Source: Nonomuraea purpurea | Lineage (GTDB): Bacteria; Actinomycetota; Actinomycetes; Streptosporangiales; Streptosporangiaceae | Length of the DNA: 64,000 bases | Assembly: GCF_042650645.1 (NCBI RefSeq) | Contig: NZ_JBHSBI010000029.1 | Coordinates: forward strand, 62,001 to 126,000 | Reading direction: 5' to 3' | In this document: positions 42,606 to 50,858 of the stretch, one piece after another | Layout: each line of letters starts with the position of its first letter | Numbering within the stretch: position 1 is the first letter of the stretch | Notes under the pieces: model-generated | Seen by the model: only the letters and a program-made list of their open reading frames with translations | Databases searched by the model: none | What the model was told of the DNA's origin: nothing | Made by a program: the position numbers and the translations under genes

Positions 42606-43367
42606 GAGTTGGAACGAAGTCGATCAGGCTGCGCTGGAAGGCGTCTGTCGCAGAAGTTGATGACCGGGCAGCAGGAAATGAGATCCACTGGCAGGTCTCG
42701 CGTCAGCGGACTGCAGAACGGCCGTATCTGGCAGCCCGCTCCCATGGCCGGCGAGGTCAGATCCGGTTTCAGAGACCGGGCGACCGCGGCGGGCCAGGTG
42801 CGACTGGGTGAGAGGGTTCCCCGCCCCTGAGACTCAGCAGAACCGCAGTGCACCCACCGGGGAGCCGATGAGGCGGGCAGCGTGTCCACCGGGAAGTCGT
42901 GGACCGCCTCCCCGTCTCGATCGGAACGCCCGCCACGAGGTCTTGGTCCACCACGACGTCCACCCGCCCGACGATGGGCGGCTGCTCCGCCTCGGGCGCC
43001 GGCTTGGCCGTATGACGGCGGTGCCGCCATCTCGCGTCGGTCGCGAGCGTCACCCGCACCGCCGAGGGCGTCGCCGCCCGGCCCGCGCCGCCTTCGGAAA
43101 GAAGAGGAGGAGGTCGGCGAAAGGCATCCGCCATGGCGCGACGCCGTTCTCGGTTTCCTGCGGCGACACTGCGCGCGAGAGGTGAGCGGCGGATCTCCCG
43201 CAGCCACTCGGTGCGCCCGTGGAAACATGCCCGACCTCCATCGGAAAGCTTACTTTCATATTCTCAGGCATACGCATAATAAGCTTGATAATAGGCTAGG
43301 AATTTCCCTATAAAACTACGGCAAGACTGGCCTCGAACTTTCAATGCCTACCGGTGGAGACTGAACG
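42606..43367. other. Gap of 760 bases, possibly decayed gene
   Basis: No intact gene. On the minus strand, pieces in different frames (VVGRVDVVVDQDLVAGVPIE-like, then AVHDFPVDTLPASSAPRW) read like a once-coding stretch around 42840-43000, but no family is recognised. The last 130 bases (43240-43367) are AT-rich, with CTAGGAATTTCCCTATAAAA at 43296-43315, and probably hold the promoter of the glycosyltransferase. Confidence 0.4.
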
Positions 43368-44252
43368 ATGCGAGACGACGACCCGCGGGACCGGCCGATG
43401 GTGGTGGCGATTTGCGCTTTCCGCTGTGAGAACGTGCTCAAGCATGTGAGTCATAACCTGGCCCAGTTGTCCGGAGACGAGTATTTCGTGCTCCTCGATC
43501 GGCCTGCCAGCCCGGAGGCGGAGAAGGTGGCCGCCGAAGTGCGCGCGGCGGGCGGAACCATGCGCATCATCGGCGCCACCCGGGGGCTGTCGGCCTCCCG
43601 CAACGAAGTGCTCGCGGAATGGCCGGAGCATCATGTGATGTTCGCCGACGACGACGTCCGGCTCGACAAGGCGGCCGTCACCGCCGTCCGCGAGTCCCTG
43701 CGCGCCGGCGCTCACATGGCCGGCGTCCGGCTGCGCCGGCCGCCGTGCCGCCTGCCGTGGTACTTCACCCCGGGCCAGTTCCACCTCGTCGGCTGGCACC
43801 GCGACGAAGGCGAGATCAAGATCTGGGGGGCCTGCATGGCGGTGGACACCGCCTTCGCCCATGCCCACGGCCTCCGCTTCGACCTGAAGCTCAGCCGTAC
43901 CGGAAAGAGCCTCCAGTCCGGCGAGGACACCACCTTCATCAAGCTGATGAGACGGGCGGGCGGGCGGGAGGCGCTGCTGCCGGAGCACTCCGTCGTGCAC
44001 GACGTGGACCGCGGCAGGCTGCGGCTGCGCTATCTCCTGCGGCGGGCCTACTGGCAGGGGAGGACGGAGGCTGGCAGGAACGAGACGGTCCCGGGACTGC
44101 GCAAAGAGTGGAACAGGCACCGCACCGCGGGCTGGCCGCTGGCCTGCCTGTACGGCGCCGCCACCGCCGCCGGCGCCGTCCACGGGCTTCTGCTGCGGCT
44201 GCGCCGGTCCCGCACGCCGATCTCCTCCCAGCACCGGCCCGACCAGATGTGA
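43368..44252 (+). CDS. Family 2 glycosyltransferase
   Basis: 294 residues from ATG 43368 behind GGTGGAGA. VVAICAFRCENVLKHV opens a GT-A fold, HHVMFADDDVRLD contains the D-x-D metal/nucleotide motif, IKIWGACMAVDTAF and SGEDTTFIKLMRRAG give the acceptor region with the E-D catalytic pair. A C-terminal basic/hydrophobic helix (LYGAATAAGAVHGLLLRLRR) may bind the membrane. Inverting GT2 enzyme using an NDP-sugar; in this cluster it should attach one of the sugars of the chain. Convergent with the SDR gene, with no space between their stops. Confidence 0.85.
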   Translation: MRDDDPRDRPMVVAICAFRCENVLKHVSHNLAQLSGDEYFVLLDRPASPEAEKVAAEVRAAGGTMRIIGATRGLSASRNEVLAEWPEHHVMFADDDVRLDKAAVTAVRESLRAGAHMAGVRLRRPPCRLPWYFTPGQFHLVGWHRDEGEIKIWGACMAVDTAFAHAHGLRFDLKLSRTGKSLQSGEDTTFIKLMRRAGGREALLPEHSVVHDVDRGRLRLRYLLRRAYWQGRTEAGRNETVPGLRKEWNRHRTAGWPLACLYGAATAAGAVHGLLLRLRRSRTPISSQHRPDQM

Positions 44253-45173
44253 TCACAGGCTGCCGATCACGTCCACGCTCGACTGGGCCTGCATCACCTG
44301 CTTCCAGTACTGGCGCACGCCCTCATCGAGACTGGTCGTCGCCTGCCACCCCAGCGAGGCGGCGGCCAAGGAGGAGTCCAGCCAGGTGCTGCGCTGGTCG
44401 AAGTGCCGGCCGCGCTCCCGGATCACGGTGAGCTCGCGCCCGACCGAGGCCGAGACGATGTCCAGCAGCCCGGCCAGGGAGGTGGGCACGCCGGAGCCGA
44501 CGTTCAGGATGGCGGGCACCCGGTCGGCCTTGTCGTCCCTGACGTACCGGTGGAGCGTCGCCAGGAGCCCGGTGACGTCGTCCACGTGCACGTAGTCCCT
44601 GACCACCTGAGGATCGCCGATGAGGCGGACCGGCTCGTCGCGGGCCGCGGCCGCCAGCCAGTTGGCGAGCACGCCGAAGCCCTGCGTGGGCCGCTGGCCC
44701 GGCCCGTAGACGTTGCCCAGTCGCAGCACCACCGGCTGCACCCGGTCCGCGTAGTGCAGCAGATCGCGCTCCAACTGCAGCTTCGCCCGGCCGTACGCGG
44801 AGGTCGGTCCCGTGGGCGCGGACTCCGCGTGCGGCGGCCAGGCGTGCGGGGCGTAGACCGTGCCTCCCGAACTGGCGAGCACGAACACCGGCCGACGGCC
44901 CGATTTCGCCACTTCCTCCAGCACGCTGATGAGCAGCGCCCGCTCCGCCGCGATCTCCCCGGGCCGGTACTCCGCGAGCGCCGGGGTCGTCCGCGTCGCG
45001 AGGAAGAAGGCGATCTCGGCTTCGCGCAACCCCAGCGCGGGACGGCCGTCGGTCACGGGTGGGCGGGTGCGGTTGAACGAGGCCGGCTCATGCCCGGCCC
45101 GGCGCAGCCCGGACACGAGCCGGGATCCGATGAATCCGGTGGCCCCGATCACTGCCGGCGGGCGCTTTCGCAC
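44253..45173 (-). CDS. NAD-dependent sugar epimerase/dehydratase
   Basis: 306 residues; GTG 45173 behind GGAGCG is chosen because VIGATGFIGSRLVSGL follows at once. VFVLASSGGTVY holds the catalytic Ser, TSAYGRAKLQLERDL the Tyr/Lys, and RLGNVYGPGQRPTQGFGVL and VRDYVHVDDVTGLL are typical of GalE-like SDRs. The start is 24 bases from the end of the HAD gene, so both probably share a transcript. It is a member of the UDP/TDP-sugar 4-epimerase or reductase group; the exact sugar is unknown. Confidence 0.85.
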   Translation of the reverse strand: MRKRPPAVIGATGFIGSRLVSGLRRAGHEPASFNRTRPPVTDGRPALGLREAEIAFFLATRTTPALAEYRPGEIAAERALLISVLEEVAKSGRRPVFVLASSGGTVYAPHAWPPHAESAPTGPTSAYGRAKLQLERDLLHYADRVQPVVLRLGNVYGPGQRPTQGFGVLANWLAAAARDEPVRLIGDPQVVRDYVHVDDVTGLLATLHRYVRDDKADRVPAILNVGSGVPTSLAGLLDIVSASVGRELTVIRERGRHFDQRSTWLDSSLAAASLGWQATTSLDEGVRQYWKQVMQAQSSVDVIGSL

Positions 45174-45196
45174 GTGCGCTCCTTCCTCTCGGTCAG

Positions 45197-45904
45197 TCAG
45201 ACCCGTGTACTCAGCTCGGCCAGGGAGGGGATGATCGTGACCCGCTCTCCCTCGGTGGGAACGGGCCTGGACGAGCGGATCGCGCGATACGCCCTGTCCA
45301 GATCCGGATGCACCCCAGATGGGCGGCGGTAACCCGCGTCCTCCATGACGAAGGCCACGGCACACCCCAGGCCCAGTGCGGGCAGGACGTCGTGGTCGAC
45401 CCGGTTGCCCACCACCAGCAGGTCGGCCGGAGGCAGGCCGAGGTGGTCCAGAGCCATCCCGAGCAGCGCCGGGTCAGGCTTGGCCACCCCCACGAGCGAG
45501 TCGAGGAACACCGCCTCGCAGGCGGCGCCGACCCCCCAGGCCGAAAGGACGCCGGCGCACTCCGGCGGCTGGTTGGCCACGATGACCGTGCGCGTCTCCC
45601 GGGACAGCTCGGCGATGGCCCGCACCGCCCCGGGAATCTCCTGGGCCAGTTCGCTCCAGGCGCCGCGGACGCGCATCCAGCTCTCCGCCGCCTCCTCGGA
45701 ACGGGTGAGGATCTCATCACCCGAGTAGTGCCGATCGACCTGTTCGGTGAAAGTCCCGAGAGTCATTCCCGGGTCGGTGGCGCACAGCCGTTCGAACGTG
45801 CCCTGGAGCCAGGCCAGCTCGAAAGGTTCGTCATAGTAAATGACTCCGCCGACGTCCAACGCGGTGGCGCTGTATCCAGTCACGGCAACTCGCTCCAGCA
45901 TCAT
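45197..45904 (-). CDS. HAD-superfamily hydrolase
   Basis: 235 residues starting at ATG 45904. Motif I is ALDVGGVIYYD: the nucleophile Asp is present but the second Asp is Gly (D-x-G). Motif II is in TVIVANQP, motif III/IV is GVAKPDPALLGMALDHLGL...LLVVGNRVDHDV. It resembles phosphoglycolate-phosphatase/haloacid-dehalogenase types; with the D-x-G variant it is less like a phosphatase and could be a dehalogenase-like or inactive protein. Adjacent sugar SDR suggests sugar-phosphate chemistry. Two strong palindromes lie just upstream. Confidence 0.78.
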   Translation of the reverse strand: MMLERVAVTGYSATALDVGGVIYYDEPFELAWLQGTFERLCATDPGMTLGTFTEQVDRHYSGDEILTRSEEAAESWMRVRGAWSELAQEIPGAVRAIAELSRETRTVIVANQPPECAGVLSAWGVGAACEAVFLDSLVGVAKPDPALLGMALDHLGLPPADLLVVGNRVDHDVLPALGLGCAVAFVMEDAGYRRPSGVHPDLDRAYRAIRSSRPVPTEGERVTIIPSLAELSTRV

Positions 45905-45932
45905 CAGGGCATCGTGGCGAGTCTTGCACGGC

Positions 45933-45949
45933 GATTATTGAATAATCGA
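45933..45949. promoter_or_regulatory. Perfect 17-base palindrome upstream of the HAD/SDR operon
   Basis: CGATTATT, a central G, AATAATCG. It lies 29 bases upstream of the HAD start, where it could overlap the -10 region and act as an operator. Confidence 0.6.
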
Positions 45950-45958
45950 CCGTAGTCG

Positions 45959-45981
45959 GGAATCACTAGTTGATTCCCTAT
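45959..45981. promoter_or_regulatory. GGGAATCA/TGATTCCC palindrome overlapping the CTAGTWGA motif
   Basis: GGGAATCA (45959-45966), spacer CTAGT, TGATTCCC (45972-45979). The plus strand from 45967 reads CTAGTTGATTCCCTA, matching the motif at 37660. It is the clearest palindromic instance of the cluster motif. Confidence 0.6.
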
Positions 45982-46212
45982 TCTCCGGCGCAAAATCGCG
46001 ACCGATATCCTGGCCCCGTGTATCGTCTGTGGCCGGAGCTTTTTGCGTGCGGGGAGTAGCGCGGGTGAGCTTCCCCGGCGGAATTCCAGCGCAGCGCTTT
46101 CACCATTGTCCGCGGCTTGCCGACGGCGACGAGCTCGCATGGCCACGCGGGGTCCACGACCGGCGGCCGGTACGGAACCGGTGTGACGGTCAGTCCTTCA
46201 TGACGCCGGCTG

Positions 46213-47175
46213 TCACTTCAGTACGGCGCGAAGGGCTCCGATGAGCTGTTGCGCGCTGGGCAGCAGTGCGTGATCCAGTGCGAGCGCGTACGGGATGACC
46301 GCCCCGTCCGGCCGTGACACCCGCTTCGGCGCGGTGACCAGCGCGAACTCCTCAGCCGCCGTGGCCACGATCTCGCCGCCCAGGCCGCACGCGCGGTTGG
46401 AGTCGTCCATCACCACCAACCGCCCGGTCTTCGCGACGGACGTGCCCAGCGTCGCCCAGTCGATCGGGTAGACGGTCCTGGGGTCGACGACCTCGATCGA
46501 GGCCTCGTCGGCCAGCTCGGCCGCGACCTGCAGGGCGGTCTGCACCAGGTGACCGACGGCGACCACGGTGACGTCGGTGCCCTCGCGGTGGACCCTGGCG
46601 CTGCCGAGCGGAACCGGCCCCAGCTCTCCGGTGATCTCCTCGGCCGCCCCCATCAGGAACGTGGGGACGAACACGGCGACGGGGTCGGGGTCGCGGATCG
46701 CCGACAGCATCAGGCCATAGGCGTCCGACGGCGTCGCCGGCACGACGGTCTTGATCCCCACGTGCGCGAAGAGACTGTAGGGATGGTCGGAGTGCTGCCC
46801 GGCCATGCCGGAGCGCGAGCCCGAGCCGGGCACCAGGTAGGTGACGGGAACGCTCACCTGGCCGCCGGTCATCAGGGAGAACTTGTGCGCCTGGTTGGCG
46901 ATCTGCTCGAACACCAGGTACAGCAGGGACGGGATCTGGTAGTCCACGACCGGGCGCTGGCCCGCCATCGCCGCGCCGGTCGCGAGGCTGGTGAAGCCCT
47001 GTTCCGACAGCGGCATGTCGACCACGCGGTCCTCGCCGTGGGCGGCGGCCAGCCCTGACGTGATGCCGGTCAGGCCGAGCCGTACGTCCTCCCCGAAGAC
47101 GCACACCCGCTCGTCGCGGCCCATCTCGTCGTGCAGCGCCTGGTGCAGCGCGCCGATGTATGTCAGATGCGTCAT
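46213..47175 (-). CDS. TPP-dependent 2-oxoacid dehydrogenase E1 beta-like subunit
   Basis: 320 residues. YIGALHQALHDEMGRDERVCVFGEDV, RVVDMPLSEQGFTSLATGAAMAGQRPVVDYQIPSLLYLVFEQIANQAHK and GGQVSVPVTYLVPGSGSRSG...QHSDHPYSLFAHVGIKTVVP are typical of the pyruvate/acetoin dehydrogenase beta subunit, including the active-site Glu and His. Its ATG shares a base with the stop of the alpha gene. The avilamycin cluster has a similar pair (AviB1/AviB2) linked to addition of the two-carbon side chain to the branched terminal sugar. No E2 (lipoyl) gene is present, as expected if the TPP-bound acyl anion goes straight to a sugar ketone. Confidence 0.88.
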   Translation of the reverse strand: MTHLTYIGALHQALHDEMGRDERVCVFGEDVRLGLTGITSGLAAAHGEDRVVDMPLSEQGFTSLATGAAMAGQRPVVDYQIPSLLYLVFEQIANQAHKFSLMTGGQVSVPVTYLVPGSGSRSGMAGQHSDHPYSLFAHVGIKTVVPATPSDAYGLMLSAIRDPDPVAVFVPTFLMGAAEEITGELGPVPLGSARVHREGTDVTVVAVGHLVQTALQVAAELADEASIEVVDPRTVYPIDWATLGTSVAKTGRLVVMDDSNRACGLGGEIVATAAEEFALVTAPKRVSRPDGAVIPYALALDHALLPSAQQLIGALRAVLK

Positions 47176-48155
47176 CAGAGCACCGCCCCGGTCCGCGTTC
47201 CCATCGGATTGGCGTAGAGGTAGCGCAGCGCGTCTCCTGGATCCGGCGCCGGGCTCGATCGGGCGAACGCCACGGCGTCGGCGAGGAGTGCGGCGATCTC
47301 CTCGTCCGCGGCCTCGACGACATCTGCCGGGAGGCGGCCGGCCTGCAGCGTCAGCGGATCGCGATCCCGCCAGCGGGCGACCTCGTCGTCGTCGCGGTAG
47401 TTGAGTCCCACCTGGTGCTCGTAGGAGTGGTGACCGTTGAAGCGGTAGGTCCGGCACTCCAGGAAGTAGGGGCCGGCGCCGCGTCGGCAGCCGTCGACCG
47501 CCTCGGACGCCGCCTCGGCCACCGCCTCGACGTCCATGCCGTCGACCGCGCGCGCTGTGACGCCGAAGCCGGCGGCCCGCCGCACCGGATCGCCCGCCAG
47601 TCCCGCGGTGACCGGCAGGCTGGTCGCGTACCCGTTGTTCTCGCAGACGAACACGACCGGCAGCGACCAGAGCGCGGCCAGGTTGAACGCCTCCAGCACG
47701 ACCCCCTGGCTCAGCGCCCCGTCTCCGAAGAAGCTCACCGCCACCTGATCGCGGCCGGCCCGTCTGGCCGCCCACGCCGCGCCGACCGCGATGGGCGCGC
47801 CCGCTCCCACGATCCCGTTCGCGCCGAAGATCCCCAAGCTGACGTCGGCCGCGTGCATCGAGCCGCCGCGGCCGTGGTTGAGGCCCTCGGTGCTGCCGCA
47901 CAGCTCGGCCAGCATCCGCTTCGGATCGGCCCCTTTGGCCAACACATGCCCGTGTCCCCGGTGGGTGCTGGTGATGACGTCGTTCACGGCCAGGCGGGAG
48001 CACACGCCCACCGCTACCGCTTCCTGGCCGATGTACGGATGAATTCCACCCACAAGTTCCCCGGAAAGGGCCATTTCAAGGCAGAGTTCTTCGAATTCGC
48101 GGATCAGGCGCATCTCTCGATAAAGGTGACGGGATCGTTCCGGCGCGCTCGTCAA
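47175..48155 (-). CDS. TPP-dependent 2-oxoacid dehydrogenase E1 alpha-like subunit
   Basis: 326 residues from TTG 48155 behind AAAGG; a downstream ATG is possible. LYREMRLIREFEELCLEMALSGELVGGIHPYIGQEAVAVGV and STHRGHGHVLAKGADPKRMLAELCG are the E1 alpha signatures; VAVSFFGDGALSQGVVLEAFNLAALWSLPVVFVCENNGYATSLP contains the TPP motif G-D-G...N-N. Forms the heterotetramer with the beta subunit encoded next. In this sugar cluster the pair most probably transfers an acetyl-type two-carbon unit to a 4-keto sugar. The chemistry is inferred from the parallel with avilamycin. Confidence 0.88.
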   Translation of the reverse strand: MTSAPERSRHLYREMRLIREFEELCLEMALSGELVGGIHPYIGQEAVAVGVCSRLAVNDVITSTHRGHGHVLAKGADPKRMLAELCGSTEGLNHGRGGSMHAADVSLGIFGANGIVGAGAPIAVGAAWAARRAGRDQVAVSFFGDGALSQGVVLEAFNLAALWSLPVVFVCENNGYATSLPVTAGLAGDPVRRAAGFGVTARAVDGMDVEAVAEAASEAVDGCRRGAGPYFLECRTYRFNGHHSYEHQVGLNYRDDDEVARWRDRDPLTLQAGRLPADVVEAADEEIAALLADAVAFARSSPAPDPGDALRYLYANPMGTRTGAVL

Positions 48156-48235
48156 AGAACTACCTTTCCCGATGAAGACATAGCATCACTGTACGCGGAG
48201 GAAATCTCCGGGAAACTGAGGAAAACCCCAAAATA

Positions 48236-49174
48236 TTAGCGCTGGGCGCGCACGGGGCTGTCGGCCGCCGCCCATGAGTAAACCTGGGCGATCCCTTCAT
48301 CGAGGGAGGTGCGGGTGCGCCATTTCAGCTCGGCGGCCGCGCTGCTCACCTCCAGCGCGGAGTGCAGCAGTTCACCGGCGCGGGGGCGGGCGAACAACGG
48401 CTCCGGGGTACGGCCGGCGACCCGCCCGATGACCTCCAGCACGTCCAAGACGGTGGCCGGGGTCCCGGTGCCGATGTTCCACACCCCGGGGCCCCCATGC
48501 TCGATCGCGGCGAGGAACGCCTCGACGATGTCGCCGACGTAGACGTAGTCGCGGGTCTGCCTGCCGTCGCCGTACACGGTCGGCCGTTGCTCGCGCAGGA
48601 TCTGGCCGCAGAAGATCGCCACGACGCCGGCCTCTCCCGACGGGTCCTGGCGCGGGCCGTAGACGTTGCCGAGCCGGAGCACGGCGTGACCGGTGCCGTA
48701 CAACCTGTTGTAGAGGCCGATGTACTGCTCGGCGCAGTATTTGGCGGTGCCGTAGGGGGACTCGGGCCTCGGCGTGAGCTCTTCGGGGGAAGGGCTCACG
48801 GTGGTGGTGCCGTACAGGGCGCCGCCGGTGGAGGCGAAGACGACCCTGGCGCCGACCGCGCGCGCGGCCTCCAGCACGTTGACGGTGCCGACCACGTTGA
48901 TCCCCGCGTCCGCCGCGGGCGCGGCGACCGAGACCCGCACGTCGGGCTGGGCCGCCAGATGGCAGATCACGGCCGGGCGGACCCGCTGGACCACGCCGGT
49001 GAGCGCCGCGGCGTCCGCGATCGACTGTCGGTGGACGGTGACCTGCGGGTTCACCCGTCCGGCCAGGCCGGTGGACAGGTCGTCGAGAACGGTTACGGCG
49101 TCTCCCCGCTCGAACAACGCGTCCGTCAGGTGTGAACCTATGAACCCGCATCCGCCGGTCACGAGCACACGCAT
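48236..49174 (-). CDS. UDP-glucose 4-epimerase-like SDR
   Basis: 312 residues from ATG 49174. MRVLVTGGCGFIGSHLTDAL, CHLAAQPDVRVSVAAPAADAGINVVGTVNVLEAA, VFASTGGALYG (Ser), ESPYGTAKYCAEQY (Tyr/Lys), LRLGNVYGPRQDP and GDGRQTRDYVYVGDIVEAFL are the complete set of GalE-type motifs. Such enzymes make galactose/fucose-configured sugars or are close to UDP-glucuronate decarboxylases. The gene sits between the glycosyltransferase and the E1 pair in one minus-strand operon. Confidence 0.87.
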   Translation of the reverse strand: MRVLVTGGCGFIGSHLTDALFERGDAVTVLDDLSTGLAGRVNPQVTVHRQSIADAAALTGVVQRVRPAVICHLAAQPDVRVSVAAPAADAGINVVGTVNVLEAARAVGARVVFASTGGALYGTTTVSPSPEELTPRPESPYGTAKYCAEQYIGLYNRLYGTGHAVLRLGNVYGPRQDPSGEAGVVAIFCGQILREQRPTVYGDGRQTRDYVYVGDIVEAFLAAIEHGGPGVWNIGTGTPATVLDVLEVIGRVAGRTPEPLFARPRAGELLHSALEVSSAAAELKWRTRTSLDEGIAQVYSWAAADSPVRAQR

Positions 49175-49181
49175 GCCACTC

Positions 49182-50321
49182 CTAGGCTTTCACGAGCTCT
49201 TCCAGGACGCCGACGACGTCGGTGGGCGCGGGCATTTCGGCGATCTCCCTGGCGATCTCGCCCGCTCCCCGGACGTATCGGGGGTCGCTCAGCAGTTCCC
49301 GGCCGGCGGCGGCCAGGACGTCAGGGGTGTCCTCTCCGGGCGGCAGCGTGATCGCGGCGTGCGCGGCGGCCAGCATCTGCGCCCACTCGATGAACCTGCT
49401 CTCCTGCGGGATGATCAGCTGCGGCACCCCGGCGTGCAGCGCGGCCAGCGCGGTCATGGTGCCGGAGTGGTGGACGATCAGGTCGCAGGTGTGCAGCACC
49501 ACATCCAGCGGGAACCAGCCGGCGTGGGCGACGCCGCGCTCGTCGCGCAACCCTTCGGCCACCTCGTCCGGCGCCGCGATCACCACCTCCACGTCCAGGG
49601 CCGAGAAGGCGTCGACGAGGCCGAGGAGGAAGCCGAAGTTGTGGTCGGTGGTCGCGAGGCTGCCTGCGGTCACCACCACCCTGCGGCGTTCTCCCTGGCT
49701 GAACATCCACGGTTCGAGCGGACGCTGCTCGTTCATCGGGGTCCACCGCAATGGCTGCACAGGGCCGGCGCCCTCGGGCAGCAGGCTCGCCGGGAAGATG
49801 TCGACGGCCAGGTCGAAGGCGGGGACGTGATCGAGTTTCAGTTTGTCCAGCTCGGGGCGGAGCTCCTCCTCCACGCCGGGGTGGACGCCTTCCCTGTCGA
49901 CCGTGTTCCCGGTCAGCAAGTGCCGTACGCAGGGCACGCCGAGCGGGCCGGCGAGCATGGGCGCGACGTAGGAATGCGGGCCGCCGACGATGAGGTCGGG
50001 CCGCCAGTCGGTCACCAGGTCGTGCAGGCGGTCGAAGCCGGCGGCGGCCATCCGCCCGAACATGCCGCCGAGGAAGAGCGGCAGCTCCGCCTCGTTCTGC
50101 GGGATGCGCAGGTCATTGCCCGCGCGATCCAGCGTCATCAGCTCCGTCAGGGTCAGCGAAGTCATCGAGTACGCCGGCACGCCGATGCCCACGGCCGCGG
50201 AGACGCCCTCCAGCGAGGAGGCGAGGATGATGCGATGGCCGCGCGCCTGGGCGGCGGTCGCGAGGGGAGCGAGGCCGAATACGCTCGACTTCGTCGGTCC
50301 GGCGACAAACAGTATCTTCAC
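49182..50321 (-). CDS. GT1-type (GT-B) macrolide-like glycosyltransferase
   Basis: 379 residues from GTG 50321 behind GGAGG. KILFVAGPTKSSVFGLAPLATAAQARGHRIILASS opens the N-terminal acceptor domain; the donor domain has VVVTAGSLATTDHNFGFLLGLVDAF and CDLIVHHSGTMTALAALHAGVPQLIIPQESRFIEWAQML, the NDP-binding H-H-x-G motif. Related to AviGT/EryCIII/UrdGT families using TDP-sugars. Transfers a deoxysugar to orsellinate-type or sugar-chain acceptors. First gene of the operon 50321 to 46213. Confidence 0.88.
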   Translation of the reverse strand: MKILFVAGPTKSSVFGLAPLATAAQARGHRIILASSLEGVSAAVGIGVPAYSMTSLTLTELMTLDRAGNDLRIPQNEAELPLFLGGMFGRMAAAGFDRLHDLVTDWRPDLIVGGPHSYVAPMLAGPLGVPCVRHLLTGNTVDREGVHPGVEEELRPELDKLKLDHVPAFDLAVDIFPASLLPEGAGPVQPLRWTPMNEQRPLEPWMFSQGERRRVVVTAGSLATTDHNFGFLLGLVDAFSALDVEVVIAAPDEVAEGLRDERGVAHAGWFPLDVVLHTCDLIVHHSGTMTALAALHAGVPQLIIPQESRFIEWAQMLAAAHAAITLPPGEDTPDVLAAAGRELLSDPRYVRGAGEIAREIAEMPAPTDVVGVLEELVKA

Positions 50322-50521
50322 AGGTCCTCCGATCCGGGTCGGCTAAATGTATATTCAACCGACCGGTCGTCGCGCAACGCCTCGGTAAGGTCAAGTGTTT
50401 TTCCTAGACTTCTCGATCATCTCCAATTGGATGCTTTCAAATCGGCCCGCAGGCATATTTTATGGTGCTCTGTGCCGGGGCTTCGCGGAGCGGTCCGCGT
50501 GGCAGGAAGGGCTCGTCTGGC

Positions 50522-50841
50522 TTTTGCGGGATGGATGGAGGTTATTATGGGGCCAGGGCACCCGGCCACAACAGTCGCTTGGATGAGCTACGGGCGGAAA
50601 TACTGCGGCGGAAACTCATCGGCCGATACATCGAGGGCCGCCGCCGGGTGCCGCACAGTATGCCGAGAAGCTGAGTGACGCTGAATATCAGCCGTCCACG
50701 GCCAGTCCCTACGATGTCGGGGTTCGCGCGTCCCGGATACCGGGATGGGTCACTGAGCGACTGGCCAAAGACGTCTTCTCCCTTCCCATGTATCCGTCGA
50801 TGTCCACCGACGCTCTGCGTGAGGTGCCGCCGACACTGTGA
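50522..50841 (+). pseudogene. Decayed DegT/DnrJ/EryC1 (EvaB-like) sugar aminotransferase
   Basis: FCGMDGGYYGARAPGHNSRL then DELRAEILRRKL and YIEGRRR, then, after loss of one G near 50650, AAQYAEKLSDAEYQPS, SPYDVGVRAS, and finally VTERLAKDVFSLPMYPSMST to a stop at 50841. In order these are the 'GYNSRLDELQAEIL', 'R.R.AARYAELL' and 'LSLPMYP' blocks of PLP-dependent NDP-sugar aminotransferases. The N-terminal ~200 residues with the PLP Lys, and ~40 residues before the last block, are gone. It lies just upstream of genes for an EvaC-like C-methyltransferase and an EvaD-like epimerase, exactly the place of evaB in amino-/nitrosugar operons. Confidence 0.78.
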
Positions 50842-50858
50842 AACCGAAGGAGATCGTG

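Larger units (their letters stand above)
45905..46212. other. Intergenic region between E1 beta stop and HAD gene start
   Basis: 308 bases without a gene. The half nearest the HAD gene is AT-rich and carries the two palindromes annotated separately. The other half shows nothing recognisable. Confidence 0.5.

Noticed and set aside
42149..43228. 359-codon minus-strand frame covering the LuxR gene and the following gap
   Set aside because: It is antisense to a clear LuxR helix-turn-helix and resembles no protein family.
50337..50364. GGTCGG/CCGACC inverted repeat upstream of the GT1 gene
   Set aside because: Six-base arms are too short to stand out at this GC content.
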